This document shows positions 8,193 through 16,850 of a DNA stretch of 47,666 nt, in pieces (within the stretch, counting starts at the first letter, position 1; each line of letters starts with the position of its first letter). The stretch is from Prevotella sp. UBA2444 (GTDB lineage: Bacteria; Bacteroidota; Bacteroidia; Bacteroidales; Bacteroidaceae). The stretch lies in assembly GCA_002342665.1 (NCBI GenBank), contig DDQK01000041.1:53704-101369 (forward strand), written 5' to 3'. Under the pieces are notes generated by a model. That model made no database searches and was not told the origin of the DNA. It worked only from the letters and a program-made list of their open reading frames with translations. The translations under genes were made by a program, and so were the position numbers.

Positions 8193-8624
8193 ATGAACAA
8201 TAAAACCGCAAATTACGGAAACAAGCATCTTGCCCGTCAGTTACGACGAGAAATGACTGCTGCAGAAACTGTTCTTTGGAAATATCTTAGAGGAAATGCA
8301 ACAGGGTATCGTTTCCGCCGGCAGCACCCAATAGGGCATTACGTGATGGATTTCTATTGCTATGAATTGAATCTCTGTATAGAATTGGATGGTGGCGTGC
8401 ATGACGAGGCCATGGCAGATATTAAAGACGAAGTAAGGACGGAATATCTGAACAGCCAAGGCATAACGGTTTTGAGATACTCTAATGATGTGGTATTCAA
8501 TCATCCGAATGCCATATTGAAGAGCATCCAGGGCTTTGGAGATAATCCCGTTTTGATGGAGGGGTGGCATAAGGATGAATTGATAGGTTATGATGACAAT
8601 GATGAAGGATATGACCCCCTCTGA
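8193..8624 (+). CDS. DUF559 (Vsr/endonuclease-like) protein inserted in the ABC operon
   Basis: 143 residues with a DUF559 core. The segment LARQLRREMTAAETVLWKYL near the start, FRRQHPIGHYVMDFYC and the acidic strand LCIELDGGVHDE, then LRYSNDVVFNHP, are family hallmarks. DUF559 is related to the very short patch repair/PD-(D/E)XK nuclease fold; the D of VMDFYC and E-x-D of IELDGG are the likely metal-binding residues. Its biological role is not established. The gene interrupts an otherwise tight ABC exporter operon and is flanked by oppositely oriented copies of one palindromic repeat; its last codons (GYDPL, stop) lie inside the right copy. This looks like a cassette that moved in together with its repeats. 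Start at 8193 is the first ATG of the frame. Confidence 0.85.
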   Translation: MNNKTANYGNKHLARQLRREMTAAETVLWKYLRGNATGYRFRRQHPIGHYVMDFYCYELNLCIELDGGVHDEAMADIKDEVRTEYLNSQGITVLRYSNDVVFNHPNAILKSIQGFGDNPVLMEGWHKDELIGYDDNDEGYDPL

Positions 8625-8642
8625 CTCCCCCTGTAGGGAGAG
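8613..8642. repeat. Palindromic G-rich repeat, copy 3 (right flank of DUF559 gene)
   Basis: Aligned without gaps to copy 1 in the same orientation it matches at about 22 of 30 bases, with the central CCTGTAGG retained. It overlaps the stop codon of the DUF559 gene and is inverted relative to copy 2. Confidence 0.7.
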
Positions 8643-8684
8643 AACAGGTTACCTGGTTAAACGATACAAAACGAATATGAAGAT

Positions 8685-9449
8685 ATGATACAGTTCAATC
8701 TACAACGATTCTTGAAGCTGGCGCGATGGACGCTGGTGCGCGACAGGCGATACTACCGGAAGCACTTCCTGCAGGTGCTGGTGATGGGTACGCTCATGAT
8801 GATGATGTTCGGGGTGTACATGGGGAATGACCCCCATAATGGCTACGACACATGTGTCTTTGTAGTTGTCTTCTCGGTATTGGCCAGCACGGTCATGGGT
8901 GCTGGGTATATGTTCCTGAGTATGGACGGCAAGCACGACCGTCAGACGCTGCTGATGCTGCCTGCGTCGAACCTGGAGAAGTACGTGATGCGCTATGCCA
9001 CGTGGATACTGATGTTGCCTCTGACGGTGGCGGCCTTCCTGATAGCCGACAGTGTGCAATACGTGGTGAATGTGATGTTAGGGCACGAGTGGGTGCAGAC
9101 GGTTACGGGCTTTATTGCGGAGATAGACTACAATTATCAGTTTGGCCCGAACCCACGTAGGACGTTGCTGGCACTCTTCATGCTGCTGCTCTGGATCCAC
9201 TCGGTGTATGCCGTCGGGGCCACGTTGTTCCGGTCGCTGAAGCACAACTGGTTGCTGACGAGCGTGGTGCTCATTGCAGGCTATCTGTTGCTGATCTGCT
9301 TCGTGAAATGGACGACACTCAACTGCTACTGGTGGAACAATCATGGGATGTTCAATCTGCTGTTTCTCTGTCTGACGGTGCTGAATTTCTGGCTGTCGTA
9401 CAGGCTGTTCTGCCGGCAGCAGGTAAAGGGGAGATTTGTGAATGTTTAA
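8685..9449 (+). CDS. ABC-2-type membrane protein, first permease
   Basis: 254 residues with about six membrane segments (around 28-46, 56-76, 100-122, 160-180, 192-210, 222-240). The loop motif LMLPASNLEKYVMRY after the second segment is shared with the next gene (LMLPASDLEKFLAV), showing the two are paralogues and likely form a heterodimeric channel. Motifs of this kind are typical of Bacteroidetes ABC-2 permeases driven by the ATPase at 7204. The substrate is unknown; YtrA-linked exporters often relate to cell-envelope stress, but nothing here proves it. The 60-bp gap before it contains the right end of the DUF559 cassette. Confidence 0.75.
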   Translation: MIQFNLQRFLKLARWTLVRDRRYYRKHFLQVLVMGTLMMMMFGVYMGNDPHNGYDTCVFVVVFSVLASTVMGAGYMFLSMDGKHDRQTLLMLPASNLEKYVMRYATWILMLPLTVAAFLIADSVQYVVNVMLGHEWVQTVTGFIAEIDYNYQFGPNPRRTLLALFMLLLWIHSVYAVGATLFRSLKHNWLLTSVVLIAGYLLLICFVKWTTLNCYWWNNHGMFNLLFLCLTVLNFWLSYRLFCRQQVKGRFVNV

Positions 9450-9451
9450 GA

Positions 9452-9475
9452 ATTGAAGGATTGAAAAATTGAAGT
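9452..9475. repeat. Short tandem repeat of three ATTGAAnn units
   Basis: ATTGAAGG, ATTGAAAA and ATTGAAGT follow one another in the 27-bp gap between the two permease genes. The period is 8 rather than 7, so it is kept apart from the heptamer family. Confidence 0.6.
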
Positions 9476-9476
9476 C

Positions 9477-10457
9477 ATGAAAAATAGATTTTGCATAAAG
9501 AGATGCAGCCAGGTGCTGCGCTGGCTGGTGAGCGTGAATCGCGTGACGCTGTTAGGCCTGTTTGCAGGCGCCGCTGTCGGTATGTTTCTGATAGAGATGG
9601 TGATGTATCTGCTGCATACCGGTTATACTCCCAGCAATTACCTCAACCATATACGTGGGTTCATGGTGTTTGGCCTGGCAGCTTTGGTGCTGACGTGCGT
9701 CAGTTGCGCCTTCACAAACTTCACGCAGATAGGCAGCAAGCAGCAGCGGACTAACTTCCTGATGCTGCCAGCATCGGACCTGGAGAAGTTCCTGGCAGTC
9801 GTGCTGCTTGTGACCTTTGTGTATCTGACGGTCGGCATCCTGGGCTCTGTGGTGGGCGACAGCCTGCGCATGGGGGTGATGGCGGCTTGGAATCAGCTGC
9901 ATCCGTTGGCGGGCGTATCCTATATCCCTGATGGCGACGGCATACAGTACACCTACTGGTGGTCGTCGGCTCTGCCAAAGGTTTTGGCGCATTTGAATCC
10001 GGATATTCCGATAAATGGCGACTATCTCATCTACGGTGAAGGGAATAGCAGTAAGATGGTACAAGTCTGTTCGCTTGGCTACACCGTCGTGAGATACGCT
10101 CTGTTCGTAGCCTTCCTGGCATGGGTCCACTCGCTCTTCACGCTTGGCGGCACACAACTGCGGCGATACGCTTTCGTGGTGTCGGGCTTGGTATTCTTGC
10201 TGGCCGTGTGGCTCTATACACAAGGCATGACGGCCTTCGGCTTGGATTTGTACAATCGCACACCGTATTATGCCATTAACAAGGACGGTTTTAGCTATCT
10301 TGAGCATGACGTACATACGCTGGAGCCCATGGCCTACGTGACTCTTATCCTGCTCGTATTGCTCACCTGTTTCAACTACTGGGCCTCGTTACAGACCTTC
10401 AAGCATTTCGAACTGATCACCAATAAATGGACGAACTATGACATTCTCAAACGATAA
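9477..10457 (+). CDS. ABC-2-type membrane protein, second permease
   Basis: 326 residues with membrane segments near 22-42, 58-80, 105-130, 198-220, 232-252 and 280-300. It shares the LMLPAS(D/N)LEK motif and general plan with the preceding permease but has a longer extracytoplasmic region between the third and fourth segments (about 135-195, rich in Tyr, Trp and Pro). It is the probable second half of the exporter. Its last 20 bases overlap the start of the GntR gene, which indicates translational coupling within one operon. Confidence 0.75.
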   Translation: MKNRFCIKRCSQVLRWLVSVNRVTLLGLFAGAAVGMFLIEMVMYLLHTGYTPSNYLNHIRGFMVFGLAALVLTCVSCAFTNFTQIGSKQQRTNFLMLPASDLEKFLAVVLLVTFVYLTVGILGSVVGDSLRMGVMAAWNQLHPLAGVSYIPDGDGIQYTYWWSSALPKVLAHLNPDIPINGDYLIYGEGNSSKMVQVCSLGYTVVRYALFVAFLAWVHSLFTLGGTQLRRYAFVVSGLVFLLAVWLYTQGMTAFGLDLYNRTPYYAINKDGFSYLEHDVHTLEPMAYVTLILLVLLTCFNYWASLQTFKHFELITNKWTNYDILKR

Positions 10458-10794
10458 GGCCATCTACCTGCAGATGGCAGACCGCCTCTGCGACGAGATC
10501 CTTGCAGGTAAATACAAGGACGACGACCGCATCCCCTCGGTGCGTGAGTATGCCGTGCTCTTAGAGGTGAACACGAATACTGCCGTGAAGGCCTACGACG
10601 AACTGGCTCGCGCGAACATTATCTATAATAAGCGCGGACTGGGCTACTTCGTGACGAAAGGGGCCAAACGGCAGATACTGAAGGAGCGCAAGCGGGAGTT
10701 CATCGAGGAGCGCCTGCCCGAGCTGTTCCGGCAGATGCGGCTACTTGACATCGACATCAAGGATGTGGCGGAGGCATGGGAAAAGGATGCGTGA
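10438..10794 (+). CDS. GntR-family repressor, YtrA subfamily
   Basis: 118 residues. An N-terminal winged helix-turn-helix (about 8-75; IYLQMADRLCDEILAGKY, then IPSVREYAVLLEVNTNTAVKAYDEL and RGLGYFV) is followed by a short helical tail of about 40 residues, with no large ligand domain. This is the layout of the YtrA subfamily, small repressors that normally control a linked ABC exporter. It is the last gene of that exporter's operon, overlapping the previous one by 20 bases, and the operon promoter carries a perfect GTGTACTA..TAGTACAC palindrome. Autorepression relieved by an unknown signal is the likely mode. Confidence 0.9.
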   Translation: MTFSNDKAIYLQMADRLCDEILAGKYKDDDRIPSVREYAVLLEVNTNTAVKAYDELARANIIYNKRGLGYFVTKGAKRQILKERKREFIEERLPELFRQMRLLDIDIKDVAEAWEKDA

Positions 10795-10803
10795 GATGAC
10801 GGG

Positions 10804-10872
10804 ACAAAAATCTTCAAAAATCTAACAAAAATCTAATAGATGTTATTTGGGAGAAATTTTTGAGATTTTTGT
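10804..10872. repeat. Three phased CAAAAATCT repeats plus one inverted copy upstream of the Mac-type operon
   Basis: (A/T)CAAAAATCT occurs at 10804-10813, 10814-10823 and 10825-10834, spaced 10 and 11 bp, about one helical turn. The reverse complement AGATTTTTGT is at 10863-10872, close to where the -33 element of the next promoter would be. It may be a regulator-binding cluster; the stretch is also very A+T rich, so chance is possible. Confidence 0.5.
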
Positions 10873-10894
10873 TCCTCACATTGCAACTTTATTG

Positions 10895-10902
10895 TAACTT
10901 TG
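10895..10902 (+). promoter_or_regulatory. Promoter -7 box of the Mac-type exporter operon
   Basis: TAACTTTG followed by C, 38 bp before the ATG at 10941. A TTG lies 23 bp upstream, slightly too far for the ideal -33 spacing. The box falls downstream of the ATG at 10860 and so supports the later start. Confidence 0.6.
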
Positions 10903-10940
10903 CACGTCAAACGGACAGATTATCAACAATAACCAAACGT

Positions 10941-11660
10941 ATGATCCACTTAAAAGACATCAATAAGACCTATCAGGGGGCCCAGCCGCTGCATGTGCTC
11001 AAGGGCATCTCGCTCGACATTGCACAGGGAGAGTTCGTCTCCATCATGGGTGCATCAGGCTCGGGTAAGTCGACGCTGCTGAACATCCTCGGCATCCTCG
11101 ACAACTACGACTCGGGCACCTACGAGCTGGCAGGTGTGCCCATCTGGAACCTCTCGGAGACGAAGGCTGCAGAATATCGCAACAAGATGATAGGATTTAT
11201 CTTCCAGTCGTTCAACCTCATCTCCTTCAAGACCGCCGTGGAGAATGTGGAGCTGCCGCTGTTCTATCAGGGCGTAAGCAGGAAGAAACGCCATCAGATG
11301 GCCCTGGAATATTTAGACCATCTTGGACTCCTGGACTGGGCTGAGCACTACCCCAACGAACTCTCCGGCGGACAGAAGCAGCGCGTGGCCATCGCCAGGG
11401 CACTCATCACCCGTCCGCAGATTATTCTGGCCGACGAGCCTACGGGTGCCCTCGACTCGAAGACCTCCGTGGAGGTGATGCAGTTGCTCAAGCGCCTGAA
11501 CCAGGACGAGGGCATGACCATCGTGGTGGTGACCCACGAGAGCGGTGTGGCCAACGAGACGAACAAGATTATCCACATCAAGGACGGTGTAATCGGCAAG
11601 ATAGAGGAGAACCTCAACCACGATGCAAGTCCGTTCGGCAGCGGAGGACTGATGAAGTAG
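10941..11660 (+). CDS. MacB/LolD-type ABC transporter ATP-binding protein
   Basis: 239 residues from MIHLKDINKTY. Walker A GASGSGKST (about 39-47), signature LSGGQKQRVAIARAL, Walker B IILADEPTGALD and the switch His in VTHE are all intact. The LSGGQ(K/Q)QRVAIARAL form is typical of the MacB/LolD/FtsE branch. It powers the two FtsX-type membrane proteins that follow; the adaptor and outer membrane channel complete a tripartite pump. The upstream ATG at 10860 would extend the protein through the promoter and is rejected. Confidence 0.92.
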   Translation: MIHLKDINKTYQGAQPLHVLKGISLDIAQGEFVSIMGASGSGKSTLLNILGILDNYDSGTYELAGVPIWNLSETKAAEYRNKMIGFIFQSFNLISFKTAVENVELPLFYQGVSRKKRHQMALEYLDHLGLLDWAEHYPNELSGGQKQRVAIARALITRPQIILADEPTGALDSKTSVEVMQLLKRLNQDEGMTIVVVTHESGVANETNKIIHIKDGVIGKIEENLNHDASPFGSGGLMK

Positions 11661-11683
11661 TCCGCTGCAAAAAAGGAATAACT

Positions 11684-12958
11684 ATGCGAGATATTATCAC
11701 TGAAATTTGGAGTACGGCGCGCAGAAACAAGTTGCGCACATCGCTGACGGGCTTTGCCGTGGCGTGGGGCATCTTCATGCTCATCGTACTGCTGGGCTCC
11801 GGCAACGGTCTGATCAATGCGCAGCTGAAGCAGTCGAGTCGCTTCCTGTCATCGTCGATGGTGGTCTTCGGAGGCGAGACATCGAAGCCCTATCAGGGAC
11901 TCAAGGAGGGCCGCTATATCAGATTGCAGACACGCGATATCGAGACCACAGAGACTTCATTTAAGGAGACCATCGATGAGGTGGGCGCCCAGTATCGTAC
12001 GGGAGCCACCATCAGCCTGGGACAACAGTACATCACGCCAAGCATTTGCGGTGTCTATCCCAACCATATCAAGATAGACAAGGTGGAGATGATGCAGGGT
12101 CGATTCGTCAACGACAACGACATCAAAGAGTGTCGTAAGGTCATCATCGTGAGCAACAAACAGGCTAAGGAACTGCTTAACGCCAGAACGGATAAGCAGC
12201 AAGAACTGTCGCGACTGATCGGGCAGTATGTCGAGGTGGGCAGTTTTGCCTTTAAGGTGGTGGGTATCTACAAGGAGAATGAGAACGGACGTGCCGATGC
12301 CTTCTCCTCGTATACAGCCATCAAGCGCATCTTCGGTGCAAATACCGATGATGCCGGCCGCATTGAGTTCACCTTCCATGGTCTCGAAACAGAGCAGGCC
12401 AACGAACAGTTCGAGAAGGGGTACCGTCAGCGCCTGAATGCCAATCATCAGGCCCATCCCGAGGATGAAAGTGCTGTGTGGCTGTGGAACCGCTTCACGC
12501 AGAACCTGCAGATGGAGACGGGTATCGGCATTATCCGTACGGCCCTCTGGATCGTAGGACTGTTCACCCTGCTATCAGGCATCGTGGGTGTGTCGAACAT
12601 CATGCTCATCACCGTGAAGGAGCGTACACATGAATTCGGTATCCGCAAAGCCATTGGAGCCAAGCCCTGGAGCATCCTGAAGCTGATCATCACGGAGAGC
12701 GTCATCATCACCACCTTTTTCGGTTATATCGGCATGGTGCTGGGTGTGGCGGCCAATGAATATATGGACGCTACTCTGGGACATGAAACCATCGATACGG
12801 GACTCTTCAAGGCCACGATGTTCGTGGACCCGACGGTGGGCCTCGATGTGTGCATCGAGGCCACGATGGTGATGATCATCGCCGGCACCATCGCAGGACT
12901 CATCCCTGCCTTCAAGGCCAGTCGTATCAGGCCCATCGAGGCACTCCGCGCCGACTAG
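11684..12958 (+). CDS. MacB-type FtsX permease, first copy
   Basis: 424 residues. Membrane segment 1 is at about 18-40, followed by a large periplasmic MacB_PCD domain (about 45-270), and the FtsX domain with three segments (about 285-305, 340-365, 385-410). SNIMLITVKERTHEFGIRKAIGA before the second segment is the classical FtsX signature. It converts ATP hydrolysis at the inner membrane into motion in the periplasm, driving export through the TolC-like protein. It is followed 42 bp later by a paralogue with the same plan, so the pump probably uses a heterodimer instead of the MacB homodimer. Confidence 0.9.
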   Translation: MRDIITEIWSTARRNKLRTSLTGFAVAWGIFMLIVLLGSGNGLINAQLKQSSRFLSSSMVVFGGETSKPYQGLKEGRYIRLQTRDIETTETSFKETIDEVGAQYRTGATISLGQQYITPSICGVYPNHIKIDKVEMMQGRFVNDNDIKECRKVIIVSNKQAKELLNARTDKQQELSRLIGQYVEVGSFAFKVVGIYKENENGRADAFSSYTAIKRIFGANTDDAGRIEFTFHGLETEQANEQFEKGYRQRLNANHQAHPEDESAVWLWNRFTQNLQMETGIGIIRTALWIVGLFTLLSGIVGVSNIMLITVKERTHEFGIRKAIGAKPWSILKLIITESVIITTFFGYIGMVLGVAANEYMDATLGHETIDTGLFKATMFVDPTVGLDVCIEATMVMIIAGTIAGLIPAFKASRIRPIEALRAD

Positions 12959-13000
12959 TGATGCAAGAAGTACCAGAAAGAGAATAGAATTATCAGAGAC

Positions 13001-14254
13001 ATGAGAATAGATTTAGACAGCTATAGAGAAATTCTCGACACGCTGACGAGGAATAAGAGCAGGAGTTTCCTGACAGGCTTCGGCGTATTCTGGGGCGTGT
13101 TCATGCTCGTATCCCTCATCGGAGGCGGCAACGGACTGAAGGAGAAGCTGAACGAGAACTTCGCTGGCTTTGCCACCAACTCTGCCTTCGTCTGGTCGCA
13201 GCGCACCACCAAGGCCTACAAGGGCTTCCGAAAGGGGCGCTGGTGGTCGATGGACCAGAAGGATGTGGAACGTCTGCGCCAACATGTACCGGAACTCGAC
13301 GTGATAGCCCCCGTGGTGTTCATGCCTTGGAATGCATCGTCCACAGCCTATCATGAAGACCGCAAGGTGACAGTCAATGTGCAGGGCGTGACTCCCGACT
13401 ATGCCAAGGTGAACGAGCCAAAGATGTACTACGGACGCTTCATCAACGCTATGGACCTGAAGCAGCATCGTAAAGTATGCGTGCTTGGAAAGAAGATCTA
13501 CAAGGACCTGTTCAAGGGTGGTGGAGACCCCTGTGGAAAGTCCATCCGTATCGACTCCACTTACTATCAGGTGGTGGGCGTGGACTATAACACGGGCGGC
13601 GTCTCCATCAACGGCAACAGCGAGGAGATGGTGACACTGCCCTTCTCGATGGTGCAGCAGGCCTACAACCGGGGCCAGCAGGTGGACGTGATTGCGGTGA
13701 CAGCCAGGAAGGGCGTCGTCATGTCAAGCATCACCAACCGGATACGTGAGACCGTGGCCCGTGCCCACTATGTCGATCCTACCGACGAACAGGGCGCTAT
13801 GGTGTTCAACACGGAGGTGCTCTTCCAGTTGCTCGACAATCTGTTCAAGGGCGTCAATTTCCTCATCTGGCTTGTAGGCCTCGGAACACTGCTGGCAGGT
13901 GCCATTGGTGTGTCGAACATCATGATGGTGACGGTGCGTGAGCGTACCACGGAGATAGGTATCCGCCGAGCCATTGGAGCCACTCCCAGGATGATACTCT
14001 CTCAGATCATCTCCGAGAGTATCGTGCTGACGCTGGTGGCAGGCATGAGTGGCATCCTCTTCGGGGTGGCCATCTTGCAGATGCTCGAGGTGGGCAGTAT
14101 GGAGGACGGTATCGTCACTACCCACTATCAGGTGAAATTCTGGACGGCCATCTTTGCTGCCCTCGTGGTATCGGCCATGGGAGTGCTGGCAGGTCTCGCC
14201 CCTGCGGCCAGAGCCATGAGTATCAAGCCCGTAGATGCCATGCGAGACGAATAA
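13001..14254 (+). CDS. MacB-type FtsX permease, second copy
   Basis: 417 residues with the same order of parts as the preceding gene: a first membrane segment near 25-45, a periplasmic domain, and a terminal FtsX domain with SNIMMVTVRERTTEIGIRRAIGA. The signature segments are nearly the same in the two proteins whereas the periplasmic domains differ a lot, consistent with an old duplication and specialisation. It probably pairs with the product at 11684. The long open frame on the opposite strand (13724-16021) is an artefact of codon use. Confidence 0.9.
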   Translation: MRIDLDSYREILDTLTRNKSRSFLTGFGVFWGVFMLVSLIGGGNGLKEKLNENFAGFATNSAFVWSQRTTKAYKGFRKGRWWSMDQKDVERLRQHVPELDVIAPVVFMPWNASSTAYHEDRKVTVNVQGVTPDYAKVNEPKMYYGRFINAMDLKQHRKVCVLGKKIYKDLFKGGGDPCGKSIRIDSTYYQVVGVDYNTGGVSINGNSEEMVTLPFSMVQQAYNRGQQVDVIAVTARKGVVMSSITNRIRETVARAHYVDPTDEQGAMVFNTEVLFQLLDNLFKGVNFLIWLVGLGTLLAGAIGVSNIMMVTVRERTTEIGIRRAIGATPRMILSQIISESIVLTLVAGMSGILFGVAILQMLEVGSMEDGIVTTHYQVKFWTAIFAALVVSAMGVLAGLAPAARAMSIKPVDAMRDE

Positions 14255-14284
14255 ATAAAGAAATAATGAAAATATAGTAATAAG

Positions 14285-15400
14285 ATGAAGAAGTATAGCA
14301 AACTGATTATCGCTGCGATTATCGCGCTGATTTTCATCGGAACATTCGTGTTCCTCTGGCAGAAGAGCCAACCCAAGGAAGTGGTCTACGACGAGTTTTC
14401 TCCCAAGCAGGAGGACATCCTCAAGACTACGGTCATCACGGGCAAGATAGAGCCTCGCAATGAGGTGAACGTGAAGCCCCAAATCTCTGGTATCATCACC
14501 GAACTGCTGAAAGACCCCGGACAGTACGTTCAGCAGGGCGAGGTAATTGCCAAGGTTAAGGTGATCCCTGACATGGGACAACTCTCGAGTGCTGAGGCTC
14601 GTGTACGTCTTTCCGACATTAACCTCAAGCAGGCTCAGGTGAATTACAACCGAGAGGAGAACCTTTACAAGCAGAAACTGGTCTCTGCTGATGAGTTCGA
14701 CAAAATCAAACAGGCCCTGCAACAGGCTAAGGAGGAGAAGGCTGCTGCTGAGGATGCCTTGCAGGTGGTGCGCGACGGTGTGTCGAAAGCTAACGCTTCC
14801 GCCTCGTCGACCCTCATCCGCAGCACCATCAGTGGTGTCATCCTCGACATTCCAGTGAAGGTGGGTAACTCGGTCATCCTGGCCAATACTTTCAATGATG
14901 GTACTACCATTGCTACCGTGGCCAATATGAACGACCTTATCTTCCGTGGAAATATCGATGAGACCGAAGTGGGTCAGCTCGTCAGTGGCATGCCGATGAA
15001 GATCACCATCGGAGCCCTGCAGGACCTGAAGTTCGATGCTGCATTGGAGTATATATCGCCCAAGGCTACGGAGAGCAATGGCGCCAACCAGTTTGAGATC
15101 AAGGCAGCTGTAAAGCTGGCCGAGGGAGGCAAGATTCGCAGTGGCTACTCTGCCAATGCCGAGATTGTACTGCAGAAGGCCGAGAAGGTGCTGAGCGTGC
15201 CGGAGAGTGCCATCGAGTTCAGTGGCGACTCTACTTTCGTCTATGTCATCAAAGGCGAGGGCAAGGAGAAGACCTACGAGCGCACCGTCGTTACCACAGG
15301 TCTCTCCGATGGCGTGAACATCGAGATCAAGAAGGGTATCACGGCGAAGGACAAGGTGCGTGGACCAGAGATAATTGCTGATAACGAGAAGGAGGAATAG
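14285..15400 (+). CDS. Periplasmic adaptor (MacA/HlyD-like membrane fusion protein)
   Basis: 371 residues. An N-terminal membrane anchor (about 5-23) is followed by a lipoyl/barrel half motif (ITGKIEPRNEVNVKPQISGII), an alpha-helical hairpin rich in Gln, Ala and Glu (about 95-165, including KQALQQAKEEKAAAEDALQ), the second lipoyl half (STISGVILDIPVKVGNSV), and a beta-barrel. It bridges the inner membrane FtsX proteins and the TolC-like channel encoded 3 bp downstream. This is the normal adaptor of Mac-type exporters; substrates range from macrolides to peptides and cannot be read from sequence. Confidence 0.92.
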   Translation: MKKYSKLIIAAIIALIFIGTFVFLWQKSQPKEVVYDEFSPKQEDILKTTVITGKIEPRNEVNVKPQISGIITELLKDPGQYVQQGEVIAKVKVIPDMGQLSSAEARVRLSDINLKQAQVNYNREENLYKQKLVSADEFDKIKQALQQAKEEKAAAEDALQVVRDGVSKANASASSTLIRSTISGVILDIPVKVGNSVILANTFNDGTTIATVANMNDLIFRGNIDETEVGQLVSGMPMKITIGALQDLKFDAALEYISPKATESNGANQFEIKAAVKLAEGGKIRSGYSANAEIVLQKAEKVLSVPESAIEFSGDSTFVYVIKGEGKEKTYERTVVTTGLSDGVNIEIKKGITAKDKVRGPEIIADNEKEE

Positions 15401-15403
15401 CTC

Positions 15404-16738
15404 ATGAGAAATCGTCAAGTATACTGTTGCATTGCAGCAGCCCTCTTCCCCCTTTCTATCTTTGCGCAGCCTCATGCCTGGACCCTTCGTGAGTGCGAGG
15501 ACTATGCCGTGGCCAACAATATCACCATCAAGCAGCGTGCCAAGGCTGTGGAGAAACAGGAGCATGCCCTCTCCACTGCTCGTAACTCGCGACTGCCAGA
15601 CCTCAGTGGAAGTGTTGGTCAGAATTTCTCCTTCGGGCGTGGATTGACGGAAGACAATATCTATACCAATACGAACACGAGCAATACCTCGTTTCAGTTG
15701 TCTACCTCCGTCCCCATCTTCTCGGGCTTCCAGATCCCAGAGAACATCAAGTTGAGCCGCCTGAATCTCGAGGCTGCAACTGCCGACCTTGAGAAAGCTA
15801 AGAACGATATCCGTATGGAGGTGGCCAAGGCTTATATGCAGATACTCTACGATCAGGAAATCGCTGCTGTGGCTCATCGGCAGGTTAGTATCGACTCCCA
15901 GCAGGTGGCCCGACTGCAGGCCTTCGTGGAGAATGGCAAGGCTAGTGAGGCAGAACTCTCGCGGCAGAAGGCCACCCTCGCCAACAGTCATCTGACGGCG
16001 ACACAGGCCGACAACAACCAACGTCTGTCAATCCTCACGCTGACACAGCTGCTCGAGCTGACATCGCCAGAGGGATTCGCTGTGGTCAGTCCTACGGAAG
16101 AAGAGTTGCAGCGCATCGCAGGTCTTGCACTGACCCATCCCGACGTGGTCTATGCAGAGGCCCTCAGCGTGAAACCTGAGATACTGTCGCAGCAGCTGCG
16201 TCTGAAAGGTACGGAGCATAGTATCAATATCGCCAAGGCCGGACACTATCCGAAACTGAACTTCAGCGCTGGCATGGGCACGAACTATTATAATACGAAC
16301 GGCTACGAGTCGCGCAGCTTCGGTGAACAGCTGAAGAACAATTTCAGCCAGTCTCTAGGGTTGAACCTTAGCGTGCCCATCTTCAATCGTTTCATTGTGC
16401 GCAATCAGGTGCGCAGTGCCAAGGTGGACAGAGAGACTCAGCAGTTGGAGCTCGATAATACCAAGAAGCGACTCTATAAGGAGATTCAGCAGGTATACTA
16501 CAACACGCTCAATGCACAGGCCAAGGAACGAAGCTCGAGCGAAGCAGTCGCCAGTTCCAAGACGGCCTTCGAACTGACACAGGCCAAATATGAGAACGGT
16601 AAGGCAAATATTACGGAGTTCAATGAGGCGAAGAATACGTGGCTGAAGTCGGAGAGCGACTATGTGCAGGCTCGCTATGAACATCTCTACCAACGGGCGC
16701 TACTGGAATTCTATCGAGGCAAGGAACTGAATTTCTGA
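15404..16738 (+). CDS. TolC-family outer membrane channel
   Basis: 444 residues with a signal peptide (about 1-21, ending FAQPHA). It contains the two OEP repeats of TolC-like factors: WTLRECEDYAVANNITIKQRAKAVEKQ begins the first, and the second begins around residue 245 (SIN..KAGHYPKLNFSAGMG). The C-terminal helix TQAKYENGKANITEFNEAKNTWLKSE is typical. It forms the outer membrane and periplasmic tunnel of the pump. The gene begins 3 bp after the adaptor gene, and a strong terminator follows it, so the five-gene unit 10941-16738 looks complete. Confidence 0.92.
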   Translation: MRNRQVYCCIAAALFPLSIFAQPHAWTLRECEDYAVANNITIKQRAKAVEKQEHALSTARNSRLPDLSGSVGQNFSFGRGLTEDNIYTNTNTSNTSFQLSTSVPIFSGFQIPENIKLSRLNLEAATADLEKAKNDIRMEVAKAYMQILYDQEIAAVAHRQVSIDSQQVARLQAFVENGKASEAELSRQKATLANSHLTATQADNNQRLSILTLTQLLELTSPEGFAVVSPTEEELQRIAGLALTHPDVVYAEALSVKPEILSQQLRLKGTEHSINIAKAGHYPKLNFSAGMGTNYYNTNGYESRSFGEQLKNNFSQSLGLNLSVPIFNRFIVRNQVRSAKVDRETQQLELDNTKKRLYKEIQQVYYNTLNAQAKERSSSEAVASSKTAFELTQAKYENGKANITEFNEAKNTWLKSESDYVQARYEHLYQRALLEFYRGKELNF

Positions 16739-16756
16739 GACCAAAAAGACGTTGAT

Positions 16757-16800
16757 GTGGCAGAATTTACATAATATGTGTTAATTCTGCCACTTTTCTT
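16757..16800 (+). terminator. Rho-independent terminator of the Mac-type operon
   Basis: GTGGCAGAATT (16757-16767) pairs perfectly with AATTCTGCCAC (16783-16793), followed by TTTTCTTT. The loop contains a further pairing ACAT/ATGT. It separates the exporter operon from the sensor kinase. Confidence 0.8.
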
Positions 16801-16830
16801 TGCGTGCAAAGAAATTAGTTGCTATCTTTG
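16800..16830 (+). promoter_or_regulatory. Promoter of the TPR sensor kinase gene
   Basis: TTG at 16800-16802, 20 bp, then TATCTTTG at 16823-16830 followed by C; a full Bacteroidetes promoter, 20 bp from the ATG at 16851. It overlaps the T-tract of the preceding terminator. Confidence 0.75.
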
Positions 16831-16850
16831 CATGTTTAGAAATGTGAAAT

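Noticed and set aside
13724..16021. 765-codon open frame on the minus strand
   Set aside because: It lies opposite three well-recognised exporter genes, and its product (His/Leu-rich, no domain) is an artefact of codon use.
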